Below are positions 47,830 through 61,230 of a stretch of DNA of 64,000 nt, piece by piece (positions within the stretch are counted from its first letter, which is position 1; every line of letters starts with the position of its first letter). Origin of the DNA: Climacium dendroides (lineage: Eukaryota; Streptophyta; Bryopsida; Hypnales; Climaciaceae). The translations under genes were made by a program, and so were the position numbers. The notes under the pieces are model-generated. The model was not told the origin of the DNA. It saw only the letters and a list, made by a program, of their open reading frames with translations, and searched no databases. The stretch spans positions 5,394,001 through 5,458,000 of the forward strand of contig OX467084.1 in the NCBI GenBank assembly GCA_950106755.1, given 5' to 3'.

Positions 47830-50412
47830 CGGGTCCCCCCCCCCAAAAAAAAGTCTAACTTAAATTGGTGGAGTGGGAAGGGAGAAAGGACGTACTGTAG
47901 AGCACTAAAGTCCAGCTGACCAGGCAGGGGTTGAAGGTGGAGGTAGACTGACAGTCTCTCAGACCTTGACGTACTCCGTTGCAGTCCAAGTTGACTCTGT
48001 CGTAAGCTTACGCGTTCTTCCGTACTTTCCACCCCGCTGAGTTGCTGACTAAGTTACGGGAAGTTAAGCTCCAGTGCAAGCAGTGCTCAGTGAAAGAATT
48101 GCTAGACAACGTCACGCGGATTCTCAAACCATTGTCGGTAATTCGGATCTGTACGAACATCTTAGATAGATTCGTATCGATGAATATGCAAACTCGAATA
48201 TGCAAACCCTCCAGTGTATGTATTTCTAGTACTTACGCCTGTGGCAGTGCAAGTGCGAGGTTCTTTTCTCTAGCTGTCTGCACTACCTTACTTACAGCGG
48301 AGTAGTGTGCCTTGCTTCGTTTGGGCTCACGAAATATACAAAGTGAACAGACTCAGTACTTAATAAATTCATGTGGTTCTTACTTGCAGCGCCGGCGTGG
48401 AAGATAGCTAGCTAGTTCGGTGTCGACGTTGGTGTGTTTGACTTGACAGGGCGAGTTGTTCGATTACGGGGACGCTGGGGTGGAGGGACGTCTAGGAGAC
48501 GGTAGAAAGCTTGTTAATTGCGAACTGATTCCCGGTATTTTGCAAGTGGCGGTTTACTAAACAGTGCTGAGTAGCAAGGTGAGTACTTCTTTCTGCCGTT
48601 TGTTTGTTTGTTAAATTCACTTCCTAGTGGTACTGCTGGAGAGTCAGCATGGGAGAGGGGGTGGTTTTGGTTAGTTTTGCATTGGACGAAATTTGGATTG
48701 GTGCCGGACTGCCGGGTGCTTGAACAACCCTATTGTTACTTTTTTTTTTTCCATGGGTTGATTTTGGAATGTATCGCTCGGGGAGCTTGCTTGCGAATTT
48801 GCGAAGCCTGGTTTTTTCATGTTCGATTCTTAGGGTTCTCCAAAAATGGAAATGAAGGGTAGTACTATCTGTAAGTATGCCAACTTTCTCGACCAGCATA
48901 CGTGTTTACTTCAATGTCTATGACCTCGAATCTAGACTTAGAATCTTCTACAATGTAAGTTCGGAGAGGCCAGAATCGAGCGAGTAACGGAAGTTAGCCT
49001 TTTCGTTTACCCCGAGATTTTAGTTTAGTTTTAACTTATTTTTTGGGCACAAATTGGAATGGACCCCGAGAAATCAAGTATGCGTTCCTCTCATCCGACT
49101 GCCACGGCGCCGTTGGGATGCAGTCCTAGACATTAATTCTGAGATTGGTAGAAGCGAACCCAAAGTCCAAACCTCAATTCCGTTGAATTCACGGTATTCC
49201 ATGCGCCATTTCTTGTGGGTTTACTGCGTAGTTTAATGGAATTGCGCCAGTGAGGTGTAGCCATATTGATTTGTCTCTGCAAGACCGATCAAGGACAAGA
49301 CTGTCATGACAGTATAAGGGCTTAGATGGGGGATTTCGTAAAAATGGCCGTCGTTCAGCAACTTTGGCACTTTCATAATTTAGACCACCCAGTCTAAAAT
49401 TTACACTTGTCCTAGATGGTTTAGACCACGCGGTCTGAAAACGGCATATGGAATGTTCCTATTTAGGGAGAAGGCCACCATTCAATTAAGCAATCAAACC
49501 ACCCATCCTATTGTTGCCTCCATGTACGGGAGATGTACATTTCAGACCAGAGATGTACATCACCGGTTCCATATACATCACAGGATGGATGTCCTTGAAC
49601 CTTAGCTTGTGCTGCTAGGAATCATGATTTTTGAATGCCCAGTTCTGTAGTCTTTTTGCTCTTCTCCACCTGCTACCACGATTAGCATGGTCCGTCTAAT
49701 ATGAATACTCGATAATATCTAATTTTATGTCCAGACGAATCTTTTGATGCACTTCAAGTTTTATCAACCTTCAATTTCCCTAAACCCGAACTTAACTTGG
49801 CAGCTTAACTAAGGTAGAACTACCCATTACCATACAGATTTGCTATCTAGGTACTTTGGAGAAGCTATTTATAAGCTCTCATATTTTTTAGAGATTGAAT
49901 TGTTTGAGAGAAGTCAATTGCAAAAAAAATGAAGACATTCTGACAAGAATTGAATTTTTTGTGATTTTTCAAAGCTGAAATGTAAAACTGTGAGTAGACC
50001 CTTGGTAAAGCATGGCCAGACCATTGTTGAAGTGCGGGCTGATGTGTCTGCTCCCCAGTGCATTGCCATCATGATCATGGATGAGTAAGATTATGGTAAT
50101 AAGATGGGCCACTGATGGAAATGGGAGGAACCTATAGGTGGGGGAATTGGGTAAATGGTGGTAATGGGTAGTTCTACCTTAGTGATTGCGGTTGCAGTTT
50201 GCAAATGGTCTGGTCTTCTGGATACTGACATGCTGCAGCGTCTTTAATTGCTGCAGGCTATCAACTGAAGACTCTTACATCTTGTTGTACACGAGCAGAG
50301 AATTGAAGCAAGTCACCCAAGTTATTGCGGACTGTTTTTTTGTTCATTATTTGCCCTGGATTGCTGACTGTCGACTGAACCAATCTCATTCTCCGTACCA
50401 ATCTCTGACAGC
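47830..50412 (+). promoter_or_regulatory. Upstream region and possible non-coding first exon of kinase B
   Basis: Positions 47850-48600 are clearly less AT-rich than their surroundings. A good donor (GCAAG then GTGAGT) occurs at 48579, and an acceptor-like 'ggttgcag' lies near 50197. A spliced 5' UTR is therefore possible. No conserved protein frame is seen. A family M relic lies at 49326-49478. Confidence 0.35.
49326..49478. mobile_element. Degraded MITE, family M copy 3
   Basis: It begins ATGGGGGATTTCGTAAAAA and keeps the paired internal motifs 'agaccacccagtctaaa' and 'agaccacgcggtctgaaa', then 'catatggaatg' as in the other copies. The right end is eroded and no target duplication is visible. 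Confidence 0.6.
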
Positions 50413-53400
50413 ATGGCTACGCAACGCCTTGTTCCCGGAACTGGTTTCCCATTCGTGTCCTGTGTGTTCTTCGTCTTCTGCAGCGTATGCTCTGCCTTGA
50501 CGACGACGAACAACACTTATACTTTGAGTTCAGGGGAATGTAAGACACCCTTCCTCTCTTCACCATATTTCCAATCATACGAATTCATACTCTTAATTAT
50601 GTACGCAAAGTTTGAATTTTGCTCCTGGTTGTCATTTGTTTCCATGCACTACCTAATTATCTTTTGAACCAATTCATGTTTCACCAGTGTCAGTCCAAAT
50701 GGGCCATATTCGTAAAGTGTCGTGCTTTCAGAGGTCCAATATTGTGTCGTTAATATTGTGTCGTTAGAGTGCCCAAAGCTCTGAAATGTAGGCCTAGTGT
50801 AGATCTGAGTTGGGGGATCTAGGGTTCAGTCAGGGGCACCAGTCTGACTCATTAAAATTTTCCATTTTAACCTGTAAGTACCTAAGGTAAAATTAAACTT
50901 TCAAACCCTAAGATTGCACTTTCAAAGCTATTAGTTGATTAATGCAGAGGGTTAGGAACATTCTGCTATCATTCAAAATTGTAAGATATGATTTCTCGTT
51001 TCTGTTGATACATTTTGTTATTCCTCAAACCTTTGTAAAAGGTTTGTTTCAACTCCTACAGATACAGAAGCGAATACCTTTAGGGTTTAGGGTTACCAAA
51101 AGAATGAGGTTCCAAACACTTGCAAGATTTCAACTCCAATTTTAAATTTTAAGATATAAACCTGAACAAGCATAACATTATTCACTAGTTTTTGAGAGCC
51201 CATTTAATTAAAAGAGAACCTAAATATCTTCAAAAGAACATTCTTCCAAAGACAAAGGTGATCTAGCTTCTATTCTTTGAGCTTATATTTGGTAATCTTC
51301 CACACTACTTTGGGGACCGTATAGACTATCATATAATGTTATGAATTCAAAGATATTTAACTTCATTGGAATTCAATCAATTTGGATTTGTATGGGAAAA
51401 AAATTATCTTGGGATCTTAGATGAATAGGTTCTAGATGTACTCCAACCCAACCCATAGAAGGGTTGCAATTCTTTCTCTCTCTTCACTGAAATTTAGTCA
51501 ATTGACCTCATGTTGTTGGGCTTGCTATAGTGGATACGATGTTAGAAATTTGTGCAAGTTGGAAGGAGACAACTCCTCAAGCTTGGGAGGGTGACTTGGG
51601 AACTTGGTGTGGTAAAAATGAAACACCTTGCGTTCCTTCAAATCCATGGAATGGTGTAAGATGTCTTCAAAAGCAAATAAATGGAAGTACATCACAATAT
51701 GCAGTGTACATTGTTCACTTGTAAGTTACTTACATTATTTTCTTCGTTAATCATTGAAAGCATTGGCAAATGTTTTGATTTCTGAAGCGTTTGCACTGGT
51801 AGAAGAAACCCGTGATTTTTTTTAATGCGTTTATTGTGACGTCCACTTATTTTTATGTCCTGAGGTTATGTTTGATGCCATTATTAAAATAAAAACAGGT
51901 GGATGTCAAAAAAAAACGCTTTTAAAAAACACAAGATTCTTCTAGTGCAGTGGTGTTGCTTCTTTTCAGTTCAATCAGACAGACTAATTGACATTATTTT
52001 CTGATGTTTCATGTTCAGTATTGTAACAGATGACGCAATCCTCAACGGTACTGTACTGCCGGCACTTGGAAACCTGACAAATCTAGCATCTTTGTAAGTT
52101 AATTTATTCCAAACACTTTCAATTCTAATTTTTTTCTTCTTCTATTCTTCTAAGGCAAGTACACCCAAATGTGCCACTGACCTTAAACCGCCATCTATAC
52201 CATATGTACATCTCCAAAATCAGTTCTGTACCTATGTGGAAAAAACACTTTTAGAACCAAACTTTGCTCCTTGATAACTTTTGCATATAGTATCCAATTG
52301 GAACCTCCTTTCACTTGCCAACAAGAACATATGAAAATTTGATCAGTCTAATAATAGAAAATAGGCTCGGTAGCAAATAGTGACGGTTTTGGGTGTACCT
52401 ACCTTATTTGCTATTGCATGATGCAGTTCATTTTTGTGCTAAACATGGAATAGCAAAATTGAATGTCAAAGCTTATCTGTTTGTATTCATGCAATTGTTT
52501 CATTATGTCAAGTCATAACAATTGTTTTTTTTTACAGAACTATAGAACGAAATCCACATGTGCACGGTACAATTCCTGACCTTAGCAAATTGCAAAGCTT
52601 AAATTCATTGTAAGTTACCAACCCTTCAAATTTAGACCTTTTATGTTTAAAGTGACCTATTTTTGTCTGTATGTTTACTGAGAATTGAATGTATAAGAAA
52701 TTTTTGATGTTGTCATTGCAATGAGTTTATTATATATGATTCTCTGTTGTTTTTCAAAATTTCAATGCTTGAACTTTGTAGTTCTACGTTGTTAATTTTA
52801 TGACTTTTTTTAAAGTTACTTTCTTTACATAAGTTTATCTTATTTGATACATTTTTTTTAACCTCTACAGAAAATTGGACAAAAATAATTTGAGTGGAGT
52901 AATACCAGCATCCATCGCATCATCAATGGTTCTACAATACATGTACGTTTACAAATTTTGTAGGTAAGAATTTTTTTTATATCGTATTTGTCTCAAAAGA
53001 AATTTATGGTCTCTATTGAGAAACTAGTTGGAGTACTCCAAATTTATTTTGAGACAAAGGGAGTATTGTATTTTGTGCTGAAAAGGTTATTTTTATCATT
53101 CATTTTTATATGCAATAATCATAACAATTTGATTGTGTTTGTGTTCACAAACATAGAGATTTGAGCCAAAACAAATTTAGTGGAGAGTTTCCCAAAGATA
53201 TTTTGTCCAAGCCCAAAGGTTTGCAAATATTGAACGTATCCGACAACTTATTGTCCGGTGTTTTGAATCAATCAATGTTTCAAAATCAACCTTCTTTGAT
53301 TCAATTGTAAGTGCACATTGGTCAATCATTCAATTGTTGATAATTGCACAAAAGATTTATTTGCATTATTTTAGTATGTATGAACCATCAAGTTTACAAA

Positions 53401-56400
53401 TTTTTTGTTTTGTTTTGTTATGAAATTTTATTGTGATTACATCTCATAACATTGTTTATCAAAGAGGCAAGGGTTCTTTTGCATCCTTGAAATGGAGACC
53501 CCTTTATTGAACAAAATTGTCTCATGTGGCTCCTTAGCCAACTTCAATCCACAAGTCCCTCCTAAGTATTTAGCTAAATATAATACCTTCTAAATATAGG
53601 GAGGACCATTACTTGATTATACAATGTCATGTTGATTACCACATTTTGATTTATCTCTTGAAATTGATCATCTTTACTAATTTAATGTAGAAGATGGTCA
53701 AATCTGACTATTATGTTATGGTTTATTTGTAAGTGCAGAGATTTTTCCAAGAATCAATTTAGTGGAAATTTTCCCGATCTACCTTCTTCATTACAATACT
53801 TGTAAGTTTAGTTTTTATTATTACAATACATCTAAAAAAATAAAAATAAAAATGACAATGAATGTTTTTTCCTAGAATTTTTTCCCAAAAAAACTGGCCT
53901 ACAAGTACTAAGATATATAATTATTCTTCAAGTGCTCAATCACCCACTTAAGGATGATGAATGTTGTATAAATTGCACTTCATCCAATCAATAATCATTA
54001 AAGATGCCTCAAGAAAAATCATGTAATATATCAGTGGAAAGAAGAAAAAGTTCTACTATACATGAAACAATGATATACACATGTAGGAGGAGGTTCAATA
54101 ATATACTATAGAATTTCAAAAATGGTCTTATTATCTTTAGGTTGAACATTTAACGGGTTGATTTAAATTAGTTTTTTCATTATGCAAATTGGGAGTATTG
54201 TTATATTTTCTATTATTTTTATAATGAATAAAATTTAATAATCTATTTATTTTAATATCATATATATAATAAATTACTAATTGAATTTTATTTAGAAATT
54301 TATCATCTCTTGCTTACAATTTTTGAATACTTCTATATCCCGAAATCAAAAATTTAAAAACATATTAATCATTGCAAGAATAATTTTTTTTCATCAATAG
54401 AACATCATTAGGATTTTAGAATTTCTTATGATACAATAATACCAAAAGATAAGGATACATACTAAAATATTGGAATGAGTTTGTTACTATGTAATTGTGA
54501 CAATATTTTTTATCTTAAATTTATTGTATTGTAATTTTTATCCTAAAATTTGTCATCTAGTTACACCAACAATATAACAAATCATAGTATAAAGATAATA
54601 ATTAATTTTTAAAATTATTTTAGAGCTTTATGTTTGATTAAATAAATATTTACTATTATTACTAAGAATTAAGCAATAAAATATTTTTCTTATACTATTC
54701 ATTTTGTATCATTTTAAAATTTTAATTTATATTCCCCCTTGAAATGCAGAGATGTTTCCATTAACAGCTTTACTGGATCTTTTCCAACATTTCTTAGCCT
54801 TAAAAACCTTCAATACATGTAAGTATTTTTTTGATATATCTTGATTCTTAGTTTTATGCAAATTTAAATGATTTGTACTATTTGAAATAAAATAAGATCT
54901 ATCATTTAACATATTATTATTTGATTTTTGGTTAGCATTCAAGAGGTTACAATTATTACAATGCCTTAGTATTGCATAATATTTCAAAATAGGAATAAAT
55001 ATGATGTGCCAAGTATATATTTAACAAGCAACAATTATGTGAGAGACTTGTTTTTCGAGTGAAGTCCTCTTCAAACTCAAACTTTCTTACATGTAGCTTT
55101 AGTTGACACAAGGCCTTGTCCCCTTTATATCAAAGCCATTATAAACTTGATTTTAAAAACTAGCTTGTATTTACATAAATTAATGTTTTTGTTTATTTTG
55201 AACCAAAGAAGATGCCTTGCTTTAAAAAAAGCTACATCTACCACTAATGTAACAAAGTTTTGAGTATGTCTCTTTTAAGTTGCAAGTTACTGTTCTATCG
55301 TCATGCAATTGTTACTACAATTGTTACTATTAAATAATGGAATGGAGCCTCTCCTAATGGAGCTTGCTTACATTAAGCTTTGTAATCTATTTTTACCATA
55401 CAATTATTTCTATTTTATACTAGTATTGACATTCTTATTGTTGTAAGTGGTTTAATTACAGGAATTTGAGTTACAATCAATATACAGGTGAAATACAAGA
55501 GTCAATAATTTCCAATATGACATTATTGGAAACATTGGATTTATCTCACAATGGATTTACAGGATCCTTACCCAATTTAAATTCTCTACCATCTTTGAAG
55601 TCTTTGTAAGTGAATTTTCAACTGATACAAAATTAAAATATCCATACATCAATATTTTTAAAATTAAAACTTGATATTTTGATATATAGTTGTTTGTATA
55701 TATTCTATTTTATGATGACACGCTAAAATGTCAATAGTTTTTTGAATATATTAGATGAATTTTTTTTGCTTTTTTTGATATTTTTTCATAAATTTTCTTT
55801 GATTAATATATTTATCTTATTTTTGTAGGAATTTAGGCCATAATGACTTTGAAGGTGGAATTTTTCCGGATTGGATTGCAAAACTTTCACACTTGGAAAC
55901 CTTGTAAGTTTACTTAGTTTGATATTGAAGTTTTATTTATTTGTGATGCTTTAGTATGAGATCATAGATGAATAATTATATCATGTAATGATTCAAAAAT
56001 TGTCTAACTTTCTTTATTGTAATTTGTTCAGGTCATTTGATAATATTAGCATATATGGTTCTCTAAACATCTCAAGATTATTTTCAAACACGACATTGAA
56101 GTCTATGACCATACAAGACAATGACATCAGTGATATTATATATTTTGGTTATGTTAAAGACCTTAATGCAGTCAACATCAAGTAAGATTTCTTTTTATTC
56201 AAATATATTTTACAATATATGTGACTATAACAAAAGTAAATGATTTTTTCTATGAACACACATATAATTAGTTATAGTATTTTCTTAGTACATTTGTAGA
56301 TTCTCATAGATTTATGTAGCTTTTATTAATGACTAGTATTACAAAATTTTAGTCTTTCTAAATTAAAAAAATACTTGTAATAGAAATTTATTGTTTTATG

Positions 56401-59400
56401 AATGAACTACATTATTGATTTATTTAGGAATGAAGTTTGTGATTTTGATCAGTAGACATTGTTATTTGTAACAGGTTACAAGGCAATCCATTTTGCAAAA
56501 AATCCACATCAAAAATTGATTTGAAAAGATGTGTTTGCCAACAAATATGTTACGACTCTGGTATTTAAAGCTATAAACCATAACAATATGATGTCATTCT
56601 ATTTCTTTACAATGTTGATCAATGTTTAAATTGTTATTTTTAAATTTAGTAGTTTGTAAGTTTAGTACAAAATAGAACCGTCATGGTAGATTTTGTTAAA
56701 TGTAGCAAGTTTTTGTTATACTAAGATTTGTTAAATCTATATGAATTAATTTAAAAAAAAATTAGAACTATTATATTGAACTTGTTTTTCACAATTTGTA
56801 TGATATAGATATTAAATATTTAAACTATTGAATTATGGACTTATATTAACTTCAAAGATATTGAAAATTAAGCAATACTAAACTGTTGCAAAGTAAATAA
56901 AAAGAAATATAGATCCTTTTTTTTTAATGTAAATGATTTTTTTAACAATTTATAACACATGTTTTTGCAGGGCAATCTAGAGCAAATACAACAAAAGTAA
57001 TCATAATTGTGACAACTATTAGTGGAGCGGTATTGATAATGATAATCATTGTTTCAATTATTCTTCTACAAAAAACTAAGAAAGAAAAATATGAGCTCTT
57101 ACTTGAAGCTCAAAAAAGTACGATATCCTTTGTTTTATATGTATTGATAGGACTTGTACGAGATTTTACACTAGAAAGAAAATATTCAATGTTCAATTTT
57201 TTTTCTTTCAATTTATTTAGTAGAATTTAAGAATATTCCATCTTTCATACCTTCCTATTATATGATATTTATTTCAACAATTGTTTTATGCATAGAATTT
57301 GCTGAATATGAAGTGAAGCCTACATTATTCACTTACAATGAGTTACGAACTGCATCAAATGATTTTCATCAAAGTATGGAGCTTGGTGAAGGAGGCTATG
57401 GTATTGTTTACAAGGTTAGCATGATTTAATTTTTGAATTATTACTTGAATGTGTGTTTTTATTAAGAATAGTTGGTAATAAAAAAAACTTCATGTTTATG
57501 TATATTTTTCATTTTGAACTAGAAAAATCTTCTTATACAAATAAAAATTCTAATGTGAGTGAATTTGTTTATATTTGCTTTTGTAAAATTTAGTTCTTGA
57601 ATACTTTTTATAAATTTTTCATGATAAAAAAATCAATGAATAATTGGTGCATTATTGGTGTGTAGGGATGCCTATCAAATGGAGATGAAGTGGCTATAAA
57701 AAAACTCTTCAATTCAGTTACCCAAAGAAATACTGATGATTTTCTCAATGAAGTTGTTTTATTGACAAGTGTAAAACATCGGAATCTTGTGAGCTTAAAA
57801 GGTTGTTGTCTAAGAAGAAAACAAAGGCTTTTGGTGTATGAATATGTCAAAAATTACGATTTGGCCCAAGTACTCTTCGGTAAGTTAACTTGTACATAAA
57901 TGTTTTGCAATTTTTATTCTTTATTGTATAGTAATGATGGATGTAATTTAGATGTCAAATTATAATGTGTCATTATACTAATTTACTTTAGTTTGAAATA
58001 TGACATAGCATTATTATTTACTGATGAGGCAAGGAGTTCCTTTTGCATCTTTGAAAAGAGGATCCCTATAGTGAACAAAATTGTCTTATTAATGGCTCCT
58101 CATCCACTCTTAATCTTTGCATTAATTGAAAGTTATTCCCATACATCTAGGGAGGCATAATACCTTCTCAACATAAAGAGGAACCAACAACACTAGCATG
58201 TGAGCCTAGATGTAAGTAGGTACTCTACAACTATTGAAGATGCACTTATAAAATAAATATCCTATAACCATAGAAGGTCCTTATAACATAGGTATTTATA
58301 TCATAAGCACCTATTATATAAATATCCTATAGCCATGGAAGGTGCTTATAATATAGATACCTATAACATAGACATCTATAGTATAAATATCCTATAACCA
58401 TGAGAGGACCATTGCTTGGTTATACAATGTTATAGAAACAACATAAAAATCAATTATTTAAAAAAAATTATTGATGAAAATGAAATGACGCTAATATGTG
58501 GATTTTTTTCATTGTAAATTGCATTTTATAGAGCACAAAGGAAATTTCGATCTTGATTGGCCTAAACGAATGGGAATTTGTTTAGACATAGCTAATGGTC
58601 TTCACTACTTACATTCCTTTGCCGAACCAAGGATCATTCATCGAGACATTAAAGCAAATAATATCTTGTTGGATGAGAATTTTCAAGCAAAAATTGCAGA
58701 CTTTGGCTTGGCTTTACTCTTTCCTGATGAAAAGAGCGACATTATGACTATGCATATTGCAGGCACTCGGTAAGTACAGTACATCATTTTAGTGGTGATG
58801 CTCGTATAAATTTTAAATAGTTCATTTTATAATTGATATGGAACAAATTATCATGTGCATTATTTTCTAGAGGTTCTAATTTCTTTTTTTGCAGAGGTTA
58901 CTTAGCACCCGAGTATGCAACATTGGGTCAACTAAGTGAAAAAGTGGACGTGTATAGTTTTGGAATTCTTCTTTTGGAGATCGTGAGTGGAAGAAAAATC
59001 ATTGATCTCAATTTATTGCCACACAAGGCCTATCTACTAGAATGGGTACATCTCTTCAACCATTTACTTCACAAATTGATAATTATGAAATTTTACTCCA
59101 AATCTTTGTTCGGCTCATTTTATTTTGACTTCATTATCAAACTTCTGATTTTACAAATGAGCAGCTTGCTTTTATATAGTTTACAAAATTTGATATCATT
59201 TTAATGAAATGGGAGTTACATTTTTGTAGGCTAAGAGATCAAATGACAATGGCAATATAGTGGACATTATTGATCCAAAATTGCATTTACACGCTCGTGA
59301 AGAAATTGGAGCAAAACAAGTTATCAAAATAGCTTTGTGTTGTTCACAACTCGACCCGGAGAGACGACCAACCATGGCTCATGTTGTAGCAATGCTTCAA

Positions 59401-59607
59401 GGAGATATGGATATCGAGATTGTAATTTCGGAAAAACAATTATCTTATAAAGGTTTGAACAATGAAGAGTATTTAGATTATTATGATTTGAAGGTTGATA
59501 ATAATATTGTAAATGAAGAATTAGATTGGAGACCAATGTTGGCAGGATCTTCAAGCTCTTGTAATCCTAGTACTTTTATTGAGCTTAGTGAAGTTCAATT
59601 TAGGTAG
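50413..59607 (+). CDS. LRR receptor-like kinase (kinase B), 18 exons
   Basis: Exons: 50413-50539, 51531-51720, 52019-52093, 52538-52609, 52871-52942, 53157-53306, 53739-53801, 54750-54818, 55462-55605, 55829-55903, 56032-56181, 56475-56560, 56971-57117, 57296-57414, 57666-57879, 58532-58769, 58895-59045 and 59230-59607. They total 2520 bp, or 839 aa, all in phase with GT-AG introns. The N-terminus has a hydrophobic signal ([19 protein letters not shown]), then the LRR cap with NPWNGVRC, then LRRs from exons 3-11. The membrane segment is residues 434-461. The kinase has GEGGYG 504-509, Lys525, HRD 621-623, DFG 641-643 and APE 668-670, so an active RD kinase is expected. Exon lengths and phases match kinase A nearly one for one. 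Exon 1 is the least certain because it is remote and short. No ligand is predictable. Confidence 0.92.
51794..51947. mobile_element. CACTA-like miniature element in kinase B intron 2
   Basis: The ends are CACTGGTAGAAGAAACCCGTG and, on the other strand, CACTAGAAGAATCTTGTG, an imperfect inverted pair. Both are followed by an A/T run. The outer 3-mers (TTG and CAG) do not match, so the insertion is old or the edges are off by a base. Length is 154 bp. Confidence 0.55.
52159..52410. repeat. Dispersed repeat, family K copy 3, in kinase B intron 3
   Basis: It aligns in order with 14175-14455 and 18817-19045. Its ends are inverted around gtacacccaaa, giving a probable 11-17-bp terminal repeat. It lies between exons 52019-52093 and 52538-52609. 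Confidence 0.7.
53455..53640 (+). repeat. Intronic repeat shared with 58018-58430
   Basis: It shares ordered text with a later intron of the same gene: 'gaggcaag', 'cttttgcatc', 'gaacaaaattgtct' and 'gaggaccattactt' have close matches. The later copy also holds three 'aaatatcctata.ccat' repeats at 58250-58410. Confidence 0.7.
58018..58430 (+). repeat. Intronic repeat with internal tandem words, kinase B
   Basis: Partner of 53455-53640. A 190-bp insert of repeated 'aaatatcctata', 'ccat.gaagg' and 'cttataa.ata' words separates its two matched halves. Confidence 0.65.
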
Positions 59608-59686
59608 AACAATGTAATTTTTTGTTAATACATCTTTTATTTTCATGATTACATGATACAATTCTGTTAGTTATGATTATTGTTAA

Positions 59687-59890
59687 CCCTTAAAGGATAG
59701 ATTGGTGATTGTGGAAATCATCCCTTTCGCTTGAAAAATTGCAATAGCACTAATTGGAAGTCAAACTATTGTAGAAGACCTCCCCTTTTCACAACAAAAT
59801 TATAAGGATGAATAGTTGCACTTCTGTCCTACTAGAAGAATTCTCTATCATCCATTGAACACCAAGTTTGAACATAGTTTTTTTCTATGA
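59687..59890 (-). repeat. TTAA-type short element, family A copy 4
   Basis: TTAA at 59683-59686 precedes CCCTTAAAGGATAG. The body matches 31602-31820 (attggaagtcaaactattgt; gaatagttgcacttc). The right end is truncated. Confidence 0.65.
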
Positions 59891-60124
59891 AGCTCATATG
59901 ACTTTCCTTTTAGGCAAAAGTTGGGTTGTAAGCATATTTTAATATTTGTGTCACTAAGGCTAACAATGATGATATTAGCACAATAAGAAAGTTCTTCCTC
60001 ATAAAAAGAAGGTGTATGGAGGCAATTTCATTTGATTTGGACTTATCAGGTATTAGAGTCTACATATTTATTTGTTAGTGTATTAGTGATATAAATAAAT
60101 TTTCTAAAATTCTTGTGTTTTTAA

Positions 60125-60517
60125 ACCCTTAAGCCATAAAAGATGCGGTGGATATTTTTTGTCCGATGAATGACAAGGAATTCTCTTGTGTAGGACAGAA
60201 AGACAACTATTCATCTTTGGAATTAGGGATGGAACACTACAAAAAAAACAGTGAACAAATGACTAGTCCATAGAGTCATTGTGGACTGCAAAATGACTAC
60301 AAAACAACTATGACTGCAAAATGACTACAAAACAACTATTGTTGTCCACAATGACTCTATGGATGAGTCATTTATTCACTGTTTTTTTGTAGTGGAAAGG
60401 GGAGATCTTCTACAATAGTGTGACTCCTGAAGAATATTTTTGGTTTTTTTAAATTAGATGATGTCACACAGTTCCAAAAGGGCTGATTTCCATGGTCACC
60501 AGCCTGACGTTTAAAGG
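60125..60517 (+). repeat. TTAA-type short element, family A copy 5, interrupted
   Basis: The left end is CCCTTAAGCC. The right end is GTTTAAAGG next to TTAA (60518-60521). Positions 60235-60394 are a CACTA-like element that splits the family text 'tttatgtgaaaaggaaagg' known from the copy near 61100. Confidence 0.65.
60235..60394. mobile_element. CACTA-like miniature element with 3-bp duplication GAA
   Basis: The ends are CACTACAAAAAAAACAGTGAA and, on the other strand, CACTACAAAAAAACAGTGAA, nearly perfect over 30 bp. GAA is directly outside both ends (60232-60234 and 60395-60397). Inside, a 28-bp word starting gactgcaaaatgactac is repeated in tandem. At 160 bp it has no coding capacity. Confidence 0.9.
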
Positions 60518-61004
60518 TTAAAAGATGCAACTTCCATGGTCAAGGTAGTCACCAAATTGCTCCGATTATTGAACCAATAGGTGCATTTTTTGTTTTTACA
60601 ATGAACAATGAAGTCATCCATGAGCCACTTATTTTTCGGTCTCAACATCCTTCAAGGGCTAATATTTTACCTAAAATACCAAGTCCTACATTTTTATGAC
60701 AATAACCTTGTCAAACTAAATGAAGATAGGTGATTTTGGTAACTTTCTTCAATTATGCATTCATGGGGTTTCTTTATGTGTTTTTGATATGACCTCAAGC
60801 CAACTCTAAATGTTGTTGAATATGGCTATAAGGTGATAAAACCTTACGTAGATGGTTTGAGTTGATTTGAAGAATACAAATATATGATGGAAGAGGCAAA
60901 AGGCAAAAGCAAATCTATAACCAACTCTTTAGGCAATTCTGCATATTTTGAGGTGGTATCAACACATGATATTATTTTTAACACACTGACAATCAAAAAT
61001 TGTG

Positions 61005-61230
61005 AATTTCACCCATAAACAACACCAAGGATGTTTTCCGGTCAATGAATGACAAATAATCTCTCCATGGAGGACAGAAGTGCAACTATTCATCCTCCAA
61101 ATTTTATGTGAAAAGGAAAGGTCTTCTATAGTAGTTTGACTTCCAATGAGTGCTTTTGCATTATTTTGAGCCAACAATTCACATGGTACCAAAACACATG
61201 ATTTTCACGATAACTAGCATGTCCTTTAAG
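61005..61230 (+). repeat. TTAA-type short element, family A copy 6
   Basis: It aligns in order with copies 1 and 5 and carries neither insertion, so it is the reference for both empty sites. It ends in CCTTTAAGAG. Confidence 0.65.

Noticed and set aside
48042..48305. 87-aa plus-strand frame in the GC-richer DNA upstream of kinase B
   Set aside because: No family resemblance. Better explained as leader or promoter-side DNA.
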